Source: Bradyrhizobium oropedii (lineage in GTDB: Bacteria > Pseudomonadota > Alphaproteobacteria > Rhizobiales > Xanthobacteraceae). From it: DNA of 44,572 nucleotides. How positions within the stretch are numbered: position 1 is the stretch's first letter; the number at the start of each line of letters is the position of its first letter. Below the pieces are notes generated by a model. It was not told where the DNA came from, ran no database searches, and saw only the letters and a list, made by a program, of their open reading frames with translations. Below, one piece after another: positions 8,105 through 16,276 of this stretch. The position numbers and the translations under genes are program-made. Location of the stretch: positions 1 to 44,572 of the forward strand of contig NZ_JACMYO010000059.1 in assembly GCF_020889685.1 (NCBI RefSeq), read 5' to 3'.

Positions 8105-9214
8105 ATGCGAGAGCAGCACCGTCGTCTCGTCACCATCGTCGGCGCGGTCGCAACGCTCCTGCTGTTCTCGGCCTCCGCCGGCGCCGAGGATCGTACGGTC
8201 AACTTCTACAATTGGTCGAACTACATGGCGCCGGGAGTCCTCGAGGACTTCACCAAGGAAACCGGCATCAAGGTCGTCTACGATACGTTCGACGCCAACG
8301 AGACGCTGGAGACCCGGCTGCTCGCGGGCAAGTCCGGTTACGACGTCGTGGTGCCGACCGGTTATTTCCTGCAGCGCCAGATCACCGCGAAGGTGTTCCT
8401 GAAGCTCGACAAGTCGAAGCTGCCGAACCTCGCCAATGCCTGGCCGGTGGTGACGGAGCAACTCGCGACCTACGATCCGGGCAACAACTACGGCGCCAAC
8501 TACATGTGGGGCACCACCGGCATCGGCTACAACGTCAAGATGGCGGAGAAGATCCTCGGACCTGACGCGAAGATCGACAGCTGGGACATGGTGTTCAAGC
8601 CGGAGAACCTCGCCAAATTCAAGGATTGCGGCATCCACATGCTGGATTCCGCCGACGACATCCTGCCGGCGGCGCTGAGCTATCTCGGTCTCGATCCGAA
8701 CTCGACCAGGCAGGCCGACCTCGAGAAGGCCGCCGATCTCGTCACCAAGATCCGGCCCTATGTGCGCAAATTCCATTCGTCCGAATATCTCAGCGCGCTG
8801 GCTTCGGGCGAGATCTGCTTCGTGGTCGGATGGTCGGGCGACATCATGCAGGCCCGCAGCCGGGCGGCGGAAGCCAAGACCGGCGTCGAGATCGGGTACA
8901 CGATCCCGAAGGAGGGCGCGCAGATGTTCTTCGACAATCTCGCAATCCCCGCCGATGCCAAGAACGTCGCTGAGGCCTATGAGCTGATCAACTACCTCTA
9001 TCGTCCCGACGTCGCGGCGAAGAACTCGAACTTCCTGTCTTACGCCAACGGCAATCTGGCGAGCCAGAAGCTGATCGACCCCAAGATCTTCGACGACAGG
9101 AACATCTATCCCGACGCGGCGATGCAGAAGAAGCTATTCGTGATCACGGCGCGCGATCCGGCGACGCAGCGGATCATCAATCGGCTGTGGACGCGGGTGA
9201 AGACCGGGAAGTGA
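8105..9214 (+). CDS. Polyamine-type ABC transporter substrate-binding protein (PotF-like), orphan
   Basis: A 369-residue periplasmic solute-binding protein. Residues 1-27 form a Sec signal peptide (basic start, hydrophobic core, cleavage after SAGA). The mature part starts with VNFYNWSNYMAPGVLEDFTKETG, the typical opening of PotD/PotF spermidine/putrescine-binding proteins, and includes YDVVVPTGYF, MWGTTGIGYN and GWSGDIMQA in the ligand-site regions of that family. It begins 7 bp after the aminotransferase stop. No ATPase or permease gene follows: the next gene is on the opposite strand. It must therefore share a transporter encoded elsewhere, or act as a sensor. The link to amine metabolism with the aminotransferase is inference. 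Confidence 0.92.
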   Translation: MREQHRRLVTIVGAVATLLLFSASAGAEDRTVNFYNWSNYMAPGVLEDFTKETGIKVVYDTFDANETLETRLLAGKSGYDVVVPTGYFLQRQITAKVFLKLDKSKLPNLANAWPVVTEQLATYDPGNNYGANYMWGTTGIGYNVKMAEKILGPDAKIDSWDMVFKPENLAKFKDCGIHMLDSADDILPAALSYLGLDPNSTRQADLEKAADLVTKIRPYVRKFHSSEYLSALASGEICFVVGWSGDIMQARSRAAEAKTGVEIGYTIPKEGAQMFFDNLAIPADAKNVAEAYELINYLYRPDVAAKNSNFLSYANGNLASQKLIDPKIFDDRNIYPDAAMQKKLFVITARDPATQRIINRLWTRVKTGK

Positions 9215-9237
9215 CATTCTCGTCGCAGTAGCGTGCC

Positions 9238-9320
9238 GTCATTGCGAGGAGCGTCAGCGACGAAGCAATCCATGGTTCCGCAAGTGGCGAGATGGATTGC
9301 TTCGCTTCGCTCGCAATGAC
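9238..9320. repeat. Dispersed palindromic repeat (REP/RPE-like)
   Basis: An imperfect long palindrome lies between the convergent genes ending at 9214 and 9337. The left arm runs GTCATTGCGAGGAGCG to GACGAAGCAATCCA; the right arm begins TGGATTGCTTCGC and ends TCGCAATGAC. The arms can pair over most of their length. I recognise this as a common intergenic palindrome of Bradyrhizobium/Rhodopseudomonas genomes from memory of such sequences. It may act as a bidirectional terminator here. Confidence 0.8.
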
Positions 9321-9336
9321 GAATGACAGTCTCCGC

Positions 9337-10272
9337 CTACCGCCAGCGCCGGTGCAGCCAGAGCCACTGATCCGGATACTCGCGGACCCAGCCCTCGACG
9401 ATGTCGGTGATCGCCTGCGTCGTGCCCTGGATATCGACTTGGCCGGATGCGTCGAACACCGGCTTCACTTCCTCGGTGACCTCGCCGCGGAAACGGCCAT
9501 CGGGCAGGCGGATGATCCGCGTGCCGTGGATCGGGCAATCGATCTGCCGGCGCAGGCGGGCTAGCAGCGGGTTCGCGGTGGTCTTGCGGCCGAAGAAGGT
9601 GACGGGGACGCCGTTGGTCAAATACTGGTCGACCAGCATCGCGACGTGCTGGCCGTTCTTCAGCGCCTGCGCCAGCTTGAGCGGCGCGTCGCGGCCGGCC
9701 GGGACCAGCGTACCCAAATTGACGGCGCGGATGCGTTCGATGGCGCGGTCGGCTGCTTCGATGTTCGGCCGCCGGAACAGGATCGTGGCGTCGAGGCCAT
9801 GCGCGGCGGCAGCAATAGGCGAGAGCTCCCAGTTGCCGAGATGTGCGGCGAAGAACAGTGCCGGCTTGCCGTCGTCACGCAATTGGTCGAACAGCTGCTT
9901 GCTGCGCGCTGAGAATTCGACGCGGCCCGGCTTGTCGGGATTCCGGGGATCATGGTCCCAGATGCGGTCGATATGCGCGAATTCGGCGCCGATCCGTCCG
10001 AGGTTGTGCCAGACGCCAGTCAGGATCTCTTCGATTTCCTGCGGCGACTTCTCCGGGAAGGCGGCCGTGAGGTTCTCGCGGCCGATGCGATCCTCACGCA
10101 ACCGGCGGCCGATGAAATGCGCGGCGTGGCCGAAGAATCGTGCGGTCTTCTCCGGATCGAAATAGCGCGTCGTGCGCAGCAGCCCAGTCGTCAACGCGCC
10201 AATGGCGACGTTGGTCACGGGCTTTGCTGCGTCACGCAGGCGCGCCCGGGTGCGAAGGAGCAGGCGTTTCAT
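9337..10272 (-). CDS. lpxXL: Very-long-chain acyl transferase of lipid A (LpxXL)
   Basis: A 311-residue lysophospholipid acyltransferase of the LpxL/HtrB family. The catalytic HX4E motif is H144-L-G-N-W-E149, following a hydrophobic strand (ALFFAA). Other family blocks are FRRPNIEAADRAIERIR, MLVDQYLTNGVPVTFFGR and the C-terminal YPDQWLWLHRRWR. A membrane-associated helix is near the N terminus. It is the last gene of a five-gene leftward operon with two FabF, a FabZ and AcpXL, which identifies it as the transferase that moves the very-long-chain hydroxy fatty acid from AcpXL onto lipid A at the inner membrane. The gap to fabF1XL is 20 bp. It converges on the binding-protein gene, with a palindromic repeat between. 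Confidence 0.92.
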   Translation of the reverse strand: MKRLLLRTRARLRDAAKPVTNVAIGALTTGLLRTTRYFDPEKTARFFGHAAHFIGRRLREDRIGRENLTAAFPEKSPQEIEEILTGVWHNLGRIGAEFAHIDRIWDHDPRNPDKPGRVEFSARSKQLFDQLRDDGKPALFFAAHLGNWELSPIAAAAHGLDATILFRRPNIEAADRAIERIRAVNLGTLVPAGRDAPLKLAQALKNGQHVAMLVDQYLTNGVPVTFFGRKTTANPLLARLRRQIDCPIHGTRIIRLPDGRFRGEVTEEVKPVFDASGQVDIQGTTQAITDIVEGWVREYPDQWLWLHRRWR

Positions 10273-10292
10273 CGGACGAGGCGAGGCGTGGA

Positions 10293-11570
10293 TCAGGCCG
10301 GTTCGCGCGTCAGGATCAGCGAGGCGTTTTGCCCGCCGAACCCGAACGAGTTCGACATCACGGCGGTCACCTTGGCGTCGCGCGCCTTGTTGCCGACCAC
10401 GTCGAACGGGATCGCGGGATCCGGCACCTCGTAATTGATCGTCGGCGGAATCCGCTGATGCTCGAGCGTGAGCAGCGAGAAGATCGCCTCGACCGCGCCG
10501 GCGGCCGAGATGGTGTGGCCGACCATCGACTTGTTCGACGACACCGGAATGTTTTTGGTGTGCTCGCCGAACACGGCCGCGGTCGCAAGATATTCCATCT
10601 TGTCGTTTTCCGGGGTCGAGGTGCCGTGCGCGTTGATGTGATCGATTTGCTCGGGCTCCATGCCGGCGTCGGCAAGCGTCTTGCGCACGCAGCCGATCGC
10701 CGGCTTGCCGTCGGGGGCCGAGCGGGTGCGGTGGAAGGAGTCGGTCAGCTCGCCGCAGCCCGCGACGACGCCGAGGATGCGCGCGCCACGCGCGATCGCG
10801 GCGTCGTAGCTCTCCAGCACCAGCGCGCCGGCGCCTTCGGCCATCACGAAGCCGTCGCGGTTCTTCGAGAACGGCTTTGAGGCGCCCTGCGGCGGATCAT
10901 TCTGGGTGGAAAGGGCCGACAGCAGCGAGAATCGCACCATGGCTTCCGGATTGACCGAGCCGTCGGTGGCGATGCACAGCGTTGCATCGGTTTCGCCACG
11001 GCGGATCGCCTCGACGCCGAGCTGGATCGCGGTCGCGCCGGATGCGCAAGCCGTCGAGAGCGAAATCGGCGATCCCTTGGTGCCGAAAGTTTCGGCGAGG
11101 CTGAGCGCGACCGAACCGAACGTGAAGCGCCGGTGGAAGTGCGCAAACTTCCCGCCGCTGCAGGTCGCCAGATATTCGATGATGCCAAAGTCCTTGGTCG
11201 GAACGTCGCGCGCGACTTCGAGCCGCTGCGGCCATTCGGTCTCGATCGGCGCGACCGCCAGGAACAGCGGGCCGGGGAAGTCGCCCTTGCTGCCGATGCC
11301 GGATTGCTCCAGTGCCTCTTCGGCGGCGATTTCCGCGAGGCGCTGCGACAGGCTGGTCGACGAGAACGGATCGACGGTGACGAAATCGACGGCGCCGGCC
11401 ATCGTCGTCTTCATGCTATCGAGCGGAAAGCGCGTGACGGTCTTGATGCCGGACTCGCCTGCGCTGAGGCGTTTCCAATTGTCGGTCTTGCCGCCGCCGA
11501 GCGACGTCACGATTCCCATGCCGGTCACGACAACGATCGGTCGGCCGAATTTATCGCGTGGTGCTGTCAT
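10293..11570 (-). CDS. fabF1XL: Beta-ketoacyl-ACP synthase, catalytic partner (FabF1XL)
   Basis: A 425-residue KAS II-type condensing enzyme. All expected active-site residues are present: nucleophile C175 in STACASG, H315 in NAHGTSTP, K347 in SSNKSMVGH and H352. The C-terminal NSFGFGGQNASL loop is also standard. It elongates the acyl chain on AcpXL by decarboxylative condensation with malonyl-ACP. It is third-from-last in the order acpXL, fabZXL, fabF2XL, fabF1XL, lpxXL, with a 27-bp gap after fabF2XL. Compared with the Rhizobium order known to me, no adh2XL gene lies between this gene and lpxXL. Together with the degenerate FabF2XL it could form a heterodimer; that is inference. Confidence 0.93.
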   Translation of the reverse strand: MTAPRDKFGRPIVVVTGMGIVTSLGGGKTDNWKRLSAGESGIKTVTRFPLDSMKTTMAGAVDFVTVDPFSSTSLSQRLAEIAAEEALEQSGIGSKGDFPGPLFLAVAPIETEWPQRLEVARDVPTKDFGIIEYLATCSGGKFAHFHRRFTFGSVALSLAETFGTKGSPISLSTACASGATAIQLGVEAIRRGETDATLCIATDGSVNPEAMVRFSLLSALSTQNDPPQGASKPFSKNRDGFVMAEGAGALVLESYDAAIARGARILGVVAGCGELTDSFHRTRSAPDGKPAIGCVRKTLADAGMEPEQIDHINAHGTSTPENDKMEYLATAAVFGEHTKNIPVSSNKSMVGHTISAAGAVEAIFSLLTLEHQRIPPTINYEVPDPAIPFDVVGNKARDAKVTAVMSNSFGFGGQNASLILTREPA

Positions 11571-11597
11571 GGTGTCCCCGTCGGTGCTTGCGCCGAA

Positions 11598-12782
11598 TTA
11601 CTTGACGGCCTCGACCAGTGCCATGCCTTCGCCCTGCCAGTGGCCGACCCCCAACACGACAATCTGGGTTGGCGCTTCGGTCTTTTCAACCTCCAGCCCG
11701 GTCGGGTCGTTGGCCGGATAAAGCGCGCCGCGCGAGATCGACAGCGCGGCCAGCGCGAGCCCGAGCGGGAACTGCGCCTCCATGGTGTGCCCAAAGGTCG
11801 TTCCGGTGGCGCGCACGGCAAGGCCGGGGTGCTGACCGAGGAATTCGCGCTCTTCGGCGGTCGCAGGCTCCGCGCCGGTCGCACCCGTGATCAGCATGGT
11901 ATTGGCATCGTTGACACCAAGCTGCGGCCACATCGCCTGCAGCGATTGCGTCACTGCGCCGGGCTGCTTGCGCTTGGCCAGATCGGCGACCACCTTGGTC
12001 AGCTTGGCGTACGGCTTCGCGCCGCGTGCCTCGGCATGCTCGCGCGATTCCATCACCAGGAAGGCGCCGGCGGAGCCGATCGCGAAGCCCGGGTTGTTCC
12101 TGCGGGCCCAGACCGACGTATGTTGATCCTTGAGGGCGAAGTCGCCGAACGAATAGAGCATCAGCAGGTCGCCGCGATCGCCATTATGGGCCGCGCCGAC
12201 CAGGGCGATGTCGCTCTGTCCGGCCCCGATGCGCGCGACGGCGATCCGCGCGGCGTCGATGCTCGCGGCTTCCTCGCCCATGAAGGTGCGCGACGTCCCG
12301 CACACGCCGTGGACGATCGCGATATTGCCGGCGAGCAGGTTGGAGAGCTGCGCCAGGAACAGCGTCGGGCGCAGCTCGTTCATCAGCTTTTCATTGAGCA
12401 GCGCAGGGGGCAGCTTGCCCTGCGCGTCGGCGTTCATGATCGCCAGGTCGACATTGAGGTCACGCTCGCCGCCACCGGCTGCGATGATCATGTCCATCCG
12501 CGACAGGATTTCCTGATTGCCTTTGACGCCAGCGGAATCGAGCGCCAGCCCGGCAGCATAGGTGCCGATCCGCTGCCACATCTCCATCTGACGCTGATCG
12601 CCCTTCTTCGGGATCTGGGCGTCGAAGCTGACGGGGGCGATCGGATGGATCACGTAGGGCGCGAGGCGCTTCTCGTCGGCATTGACGCGCTTGGCGCCGA
12701 GCGCATCCCAATGCGTATCCAGCCCCTCGCCGAGCGAGGAGAGCAGGCCTACGCCGGTGATCCAGACTTCCTTCTCAGCCAT
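11598..12782 (-). CDS. fabF2XL: Degenerate beta-ketoacyl-ACP synthase (FabF2XL), chain-length-factor-like
   Basis: A 394-residue KAS-fold protein starting at ATG 12780-12782, which overlaps the fabZXL stop by 8 bp and so suggests translational coupling. The N terminus MAEKEVWITGVGLLSSLGEG is typical. By eye alignment to KAS II, the nucleophile C161 is kept (GVCGTS), but the first catalytic His is replaced (ITGATGAEP, A301 where NAHGTSTP has His) and the active-site Lys is replaced (ATGTTFGH, G327), while the second His is kept (H332). There is an insertion of about 10 residues after the Cys. It may be a non-condensing subunit that sets chain length with FabF1XL, like KS-beta of type II polyketide systems. 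The longer frame upstream (to 12839) lies inside fabZXL and is not used. Confidence 0.88.
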   Translation of the reverse strand: MAEKEVWITGVGLLSSLGEGLDTHWDALGAKRVNADEKRLAPYVIHPIAPVSFDAQIPKKGDQRQMEMWQRIGTYAAGLALDSAGVKGNQEILSRMDMIIAAGGGERDLNVDLAIMNADAQGKLPPALLNEKLMNELRPTLFLAQLSNLLAGNIAIVHGVCGTSRTFMGEEAASIDAARIAVARIGAGQSDIALVGAAHNGDRGDLLMLYSFGDFALKDQHTSVWARRNNPGFAIGSAGAFLVMESREHAEARGAKPYAKLTKVVADLAKRKQPGAVTQSLQAMWPQLGVNDANTMLITGATGAEPATAEEREFLGQHPGLAVRATGTTFGHTMEAQFPLGLALAALSISRGALYPANDPTGLEVEKTEAPTQIVVLGVGHWQGEGMALVEAVK

Positions 12783-13251
12783 TACTAATTGCCTGCAGCG
12801 GAAACCCGATCTTGTTGGCCATCGCGTCCATGTGCACACGCAAGTCCGGGCTGGGAAAGGGGATATGACGGAAGGTCAGCTCAGCGTTGCATTTGAGCTC
12901 CTTGCCGACGCGGACCTTCGCCGAGGTCACGGTGAAGCCTGAACCTTCGTGCTCGATCTTGGCTTCGATCGTCAGCGTCGATCCGGGGCTGACGAAGCCA
13001 CGCATCTTGGCTTCCTTGACCATGGCGAGGAAAGGCATGCGCTCGAACTTGGTCAGACCGAGGATCAGCCAGCCGGAGCTCTGGGCCATCGCTTCGGTGA
13101 GCAGCACGCCGGGCATGATCGGGTAGCCCGGGAAGTGCCCCGTGAACACCGAATGGCTGTCCGGCGGGACGTCCGCCTCGACGACAATGGTCCTTGCGTC
13201 GAGGTTGAGGTCGACGATCCGATCGATCAGCTGAAAAGTTTCAAGCTGCAT
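12775..13251 (-). CDS. fabZXL: 3-hydroxyacyl-ACP dehydratase (FabZXL)
   Basis: A 158-residue hot-dog-fold dehydratase. The active-site block HFPGYPIMPGVLLTEAMAQ contains the catalytic His and Glu of FabZ/FabA. It removes water from 3-hydroxyacyl-AcpXL during elongation of the very-long-chain acyl group. It sits 9 bp after acpXL and overlaps fabF2XL by 8 bp (ATGGCTGA shared), so it is part of the same transcript. The length is close to ordinary FabZ with a short C-terminal extension. Confidence 0.92.
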   Translation of the reverse strand: MQLETFQLIDRIVDLNLDARTIVVEADVPPDSHSVFTGHFPGYPIMPGVLLTEAMAQSSGWLILGLTKFERMPFLAMVKEAKMRGFVSPGSTLTIEAKIEHEGSGFTVTSAKVRVGKELKCNAELTFRHIPFPSPDLRVHMDAMANKIGFPLQAISNG

Positions 13252-13260
13252 GATGGGCGA

Positions 13261-13563
13261 TTACGAGCCCGAGCCCGTGCCCGCGTTCTTGGCCGCAACC
13301 AACTCGTCGATGCGGTCGGCGAGATTCTGCAGCACGAAGTACTGCTCCGTCGTGGCCTTGCCGTCGTTGACCTCCTGGGTCCACTTCTCGAGCGGCATCT
13401 TGATCCCGAATGCCTTGTCGATGGCAAAGGCGATGTCGAGGAAGTCGAGGCTGTCGATCCCGAGATCGTCGATCGCGTGGCTCTCCGGCTTGATCGTATC
13501 GCGCGGGATGTCGCAGGTCTCCGCGATAATGTTGGCGATCTGCTCGAATGTGGAGGACATCAT
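13261..13563 (-). CDS. acpXL: Specialised acyl carrier protein AcpXL
   Basis: A 100-residue acyl carrier protein, longer than housekeeping AcpP (about 78), as expected for AcpXL. The phosphopantetheine attachment serine is S38 in IDDLGIDSLDF. It carries the growing C26-C30 hydroxy fatty acid. Two ATG codons in a row (13563 and 13560) open the gene; AAAGG lies just upstream. As first gene of the operon its promoter should lie in 13564-13741, a 178-bp gap where I see no clear box. Very-long-chain lipid A acyl groups stiffen the outer membrane and are known in Rhizobiales to help symbiosis or host colonisation. Confidence 0.92.
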   Translation of the reverse strand: MMSSTFEQIANIIAETCDIPRDTIKPESHAIDDLGIDSLDFLDIAFAIDKAFGIKMPLEKWTQEVNDGKATTEQYFVLQNLADRIDELVAAKNAGTGSGS

Positions 13564-13741
13564 TAAGCCTTTGATATATTGAAGGTAATTCCGGATCGAC
13601 GTGGAGGAGGCGGGCGCGTTGCCCCGGAATTCCCTATTGCTGCTGCCGGAGTCGTGTGCCCGTATATCGGAGCAGGGCCGTTAGTTCAATGGAGCTTGGC
13701 CGGCCTGGCAAGGACGGTTTTTGGGCACGGTTCCGGTGAGC

Positions 13742-14128
13742 CTAGCTGCGCGGCATCACCGTAATCTTCGCGCAATCTCGGCGACCCATCAGCACGCAAT
13801 CCTGGGTCTTGCGCAAATCGGCGATGCTCATGGCGAGCCAGATACCGATCGCGGTGAGTGCCACCGTGAAGGCGAAGGCGGCGATGTTGGCGAGCATGCG
13901 CTGGCGGAAATCGTCCGGCTCCTCGCGCGGCTTCTCATAGCGAGAGAGGTCGTTGGCGACGGAAACAGGAGCGACGGAAGCCGGGCGGGTCGAACGGACC
14001 GGCTCCTCGCGCTTGCCTGGCGGCTGCGCTGAGGTACGCGGCCGGAATTTGAGCACCACGTGCTCGTCATCCGAGGAAATTGGCCGCTGCGTCTTCACTG
14101 TTGTCAGTCCGGTCGCGTCGCCGTTCAT
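13742..14128 (-). CDS. Small single-pass membrane protein, unknown function
   Basis: A 128-residue protein from ATG 14126-14128; a GTG three codons earlier is also possible. Residues 1-80 are polar, proline- and arginine-rich and probably disordered (RTSAQPPGKREEPVRSTRP). One membrane helix follows (about 86-108, ANIAAFAFTVALTAIGIWLAM), then a short tail with two Cys (QDCVLMGRRDC). I do not recognise a named domain. It lies 178 bp before acpXL on the same strand and 57 bp after the Kir channel gene; the spacing does not show whether it belongs to either. Confidence 0.75.
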   Translation of the reverse strand: MNGDATGLTTVKTQRPISSDDEHVVLKFRPRTSAQPPGKREEPVRSTRPASVAPVSVANDLSRYEKPREEPDDFRQRMLANIAAFAFTVALTAIGIWLAMSIADLRKTQDCVLMGRRDCAKITVMPRS

Positions 14129-14185
14129 GTGTAGCACGTTCGCTGCACTTCACACCTAGAATCTTGATGCGCGCAGAGGTAGTAT

Positions 14186-15067
14186 TTATCCCTCGATGGT
14201 CTCGTGGAACCGACTGTAGTCGATCCTGAGGCGGCCGTCGTCTGTCGCCTGCAGGATCTCGGCATAGCGATGGCCGAAGCGGACGTCGGAATGTTCGTAG
14301 GATTTTCGCGCATGCACAGTTTGCGCTGCAACGTCGTCATAGCCCGACACGATGAGGCCGAGACCGGCATTGACGGCTTCCAGGTCTGCGGCGTCGAGGC
14401 CGTAGAGCGGGCTGTCCTGGTCGATCACATGAAACAGGGTCCAGCTTAGAGCCAGCGCCGGGCTTTCGCTGCGCGAGAGCGGCAGTTCGTAGAACCGGCG
14501 ATAGGGCATGCCTTCCTTGCTGACGCCGTTCTTGAACAGCCACAGCCGCGCGGTGGCATTGGCGATGATGTTGTGCCGCTCGTTGGCAAGGCGGATCATC
14601 AGCGTCGGCTGGCCTTCATGGTTCGAGATCACGGGATAGTCGGCGAACAGCAGCCGAGCGCTCGGCCGCGAGAAGCGCGCGAAGATCAGTCCGGTCATCA
14701 GCGACATCGAGAAGATGCCGGTGAAGAGCTCTATGGTGGCGATGAAGTGCCCGTAATGCGTCTGCGGGTGCATGTCGCCGTAGCCGGCGGTCGAAAGTGT
14801 TTCGATGCTGAAATAAAGGTAGTCGACGTATTGGCCGTCGGGCACGTTGGCGATCGGGTGATCACCGAGCCAATAGAGCAAGGCGAACGCGGCATTGAAG
14901 GCGATGAACACCAATGCTGCACCGCCAATAAAGGCGGGCCAGGATGCCGTCATGCAGCGATGGCTGATGTCTGCCCAGAAGCTGAGCTCTAACCCCTCGG
15001 TCACGACCTCCCGGTTGCCGAGGCGGATCGTGCGCGCCTTCGTTCGATCGCTTGCTCTCAAAGCCAT
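14186..15067 (-). CDS. KirBac-type inward-rectifier K+ channel
   Basis: A 293-residue two-helix K+ channel. An amphipathic slide helix (about 25-40) leads to the outer helix (about 44-68), a pore helix and selectivity filter T93-A-G-Y-G-D98 followed by MHP, then the inner helix (about 105-132, FIATIELFTGIFSMSLMTGLIFARFSRP). Residues 135-290 form the beta-rich cytosolic Kir domain (NEGQPTLMIRLANER-like block seen as NHEGQPTLMIRLANER; WTLFHVIDQDSPL). The filter has Ala where KirBac1.1 has Val, a mild change. It is the third K+ transport gene in the window after the two kup genes. The gene is divergent from the ParB-like gene. Confidence 0.93.
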   Translation of the reverse strand: MALRASDRTKARTIRLGNREVVTEGLELSFWADISHRCMTASWPAFIGGAALVFIAFNAAFALLYWLGDHPIANVPDGQYVDYLYFSIETLSTAGYGDMHPQTHYGHFIATIELFTGIFSMSLMTGLIFARFSRPSARLLFADYPVISNHEGQPTLMIRLANERHNIIANATARLWLFKNGVSKEGMPYRRFYELPLSRSESPALALSWTLFHVIDQDSPLYGLDAADLEAVNAGLGLIVSGYDDVAAQTVHARKSYEHSDVRFGHRYAEILQATDDGRLRIDYSRFHETIEG

Positions 15068-15154
15068 TCCGCCGAACCAGCCCTTTCGTCTGCCTGTGGC
15101 ATCATGTCATAATGGAACCCATTCCGGAGTGCCGGTCAAACGGGAGTACAATTC

Positions 15155-15781
15155 ATGGCCCATACGCGCGAGCCTTACGTCAAACCGGTCCCGATCATGT
15201 CGTTGCGACCGACCCAGATGACGGTCGGCATGCACGAGGTGAAGGAGAAGCGGAAGCGTTGGCGCGAGCACAGCTCGAGCAAGAAGCGCGCCGAGCTGCT
15301 TGGCAAGCACATGATCCCGGTGGTCCATGGACCCGACGATCGCTACTACGTGGTCGATCACCATCACATGGCTCGGGCGCTGCACGAGGAGGGCGTCAAG
15401 GACATCCTGGTCACGGTGATCGGCGATCTCACGATGGTCGAGCGTGACGTGTTCTGGGGCGTGATGGACAACAAGCGCTGGGTCTATCCCTACAATTCCA
15501 AAGGCGAGCGCTGCCACTTCAGGGACATTCCGAAGTCGATCAAGGATCTCAAGGACGATCCGTTCCGCAGCCTTGCCGGCGAGATGCGCCGGGCCGGCGG
15601 CTTCGCCAAGGACACGACGCCGTTCAGCGAATTCCTGTGGGCCGATTTCCTGCGCCGCCACATCCCGCGCAAGACGGTAGAGAACAATTTCGCCAAGGCG
15701 CTGGAGAAGGGGCTGGCGCTGGGACGCAGCGGAGGAGCGGTCTATTTGCCCGGCTGGTGCGGGCCGGCGTCTGACGACTGA
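15155..15781 (+). CDS. ParB/Srx-fold protein (ParBc_2-like)
   Basis: A 208-residue soluble protein resembling the ParB-like nuclease family called ParBc_2. The N-terminal half holds the ParB/sulfiredoxin-like core: VPIMSLRPTQMTVGMHEVKEK, then HMIPVVHGPDDRYYVVDHHHMARAL, where the DHHH run is the conserved signature. The role of the family is not established; it is distinct from chromosome-partitioning ParB, which has an HTH domain that is absent here. The 3' end overlaps the convergent MgtC-like gene by 40 bp (15742-15781), so mRNAs from the two strands would be complementary there. Confidence 0.82.
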   Translation: MAHTREPYVKPVPIMSLRPTQMTVGMHEVKEKRKRWREHSSSKKRAELLGKHMIPVVHGPDDRYYVVDHHHMARALHEEGVKDILVTVIGDLTMVERDVFWGVMDNKRWVYPYNSKGERCHFRDIPKSIKDLKDDPFRSLAGEMRRAGGFAKDTTPFSEFLWADFLRRHIPRKTVENNFAKALEKGLALGRSGGAVYLPGWCGPASDD

Positions 15782-16254
15782 CCGGGCGCTCGCTCCGGTT
15801 GGGGAGGATCTTCCTTGCCGCCGAGCACGTGGTGCAGCCACCGCTCGGTCCGCTTGCCGAAGGTTAGCAGCAGGAATGCCAGCACGAGCGCGGTGAGGAC
15901 GATCGGCCAATGTCCGGCGCCGCAGACGATGCCGACGCATGCGGCGAAGAACGCGCATGCGGCGCTGGTCAGGCCATGGACGTGATAGCGGTCGCCCCGC
16001 CGGACGATCACGCCGGCGCCGAGAAAGCCGATCCCGGTCAGCACGCCCTGGATCACGCGGCTGACGGCATCGGTGAATTTCCCGGGATCGACCGCCTGCA
16101 AGGCAAGCAGCACGACGGTAGCCGTCGAAAGGCTGACGAGGCCGAGCGTCTTCAGGCCGATCGGCTTGCCGCGCAGGTCGCGGTCGAGCCCGATCGCGCT
16201 GCCGGCAAGGGTCGCCGCACCGAGACGCAGGACGATTTCGCTCCAGTCTGCCAA
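15742..16254 (-). CDS. MgtC/SapB-family membrane protein
   Basis: A protein of about 170 residues with four to five membrane helices. The start is taken as TTG 16252-16254 because GAGGA lies 5-6 nt upstream and the encoded start (ADWSEIVLRLGAATLAGSAIGLDRDLRGKPIGLKT) matches the family opening; upstream frame to 16410 has no homology. The motif IGLDRDLRGKPIGLKT and GIGFLGAGVIVRRGD are diagnostic. MgtC proteins support growth in low Mg2+ or inside hosts by controlling F-ATPase or phosphate homeostasis in well-studied species; SapB relatives are less known. The C-terminal tail is Pro/Glu rich. Its 3' end overlaps the ParB-like gene. Confidence 0.88.
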   Translation of the reverse strand: MADWSEIVLRLGAATLAGSAIGLDRDLRGKPIGLKTLGLVSLSTATVVLLALQAVDPGKFTDAVSRVIQGVLTGIGFLGAGVIVRRGDRYHVHGLTSAACAFFAACVGIVCGAGHWPIVLTALVLAFLLLTFGKRTERWLHHVLGGKEDPPQPERAPGQSSDAGPHQPGK

Positions 16255-16276
16255 GATGTCCTCTACAAGCTGTCCT

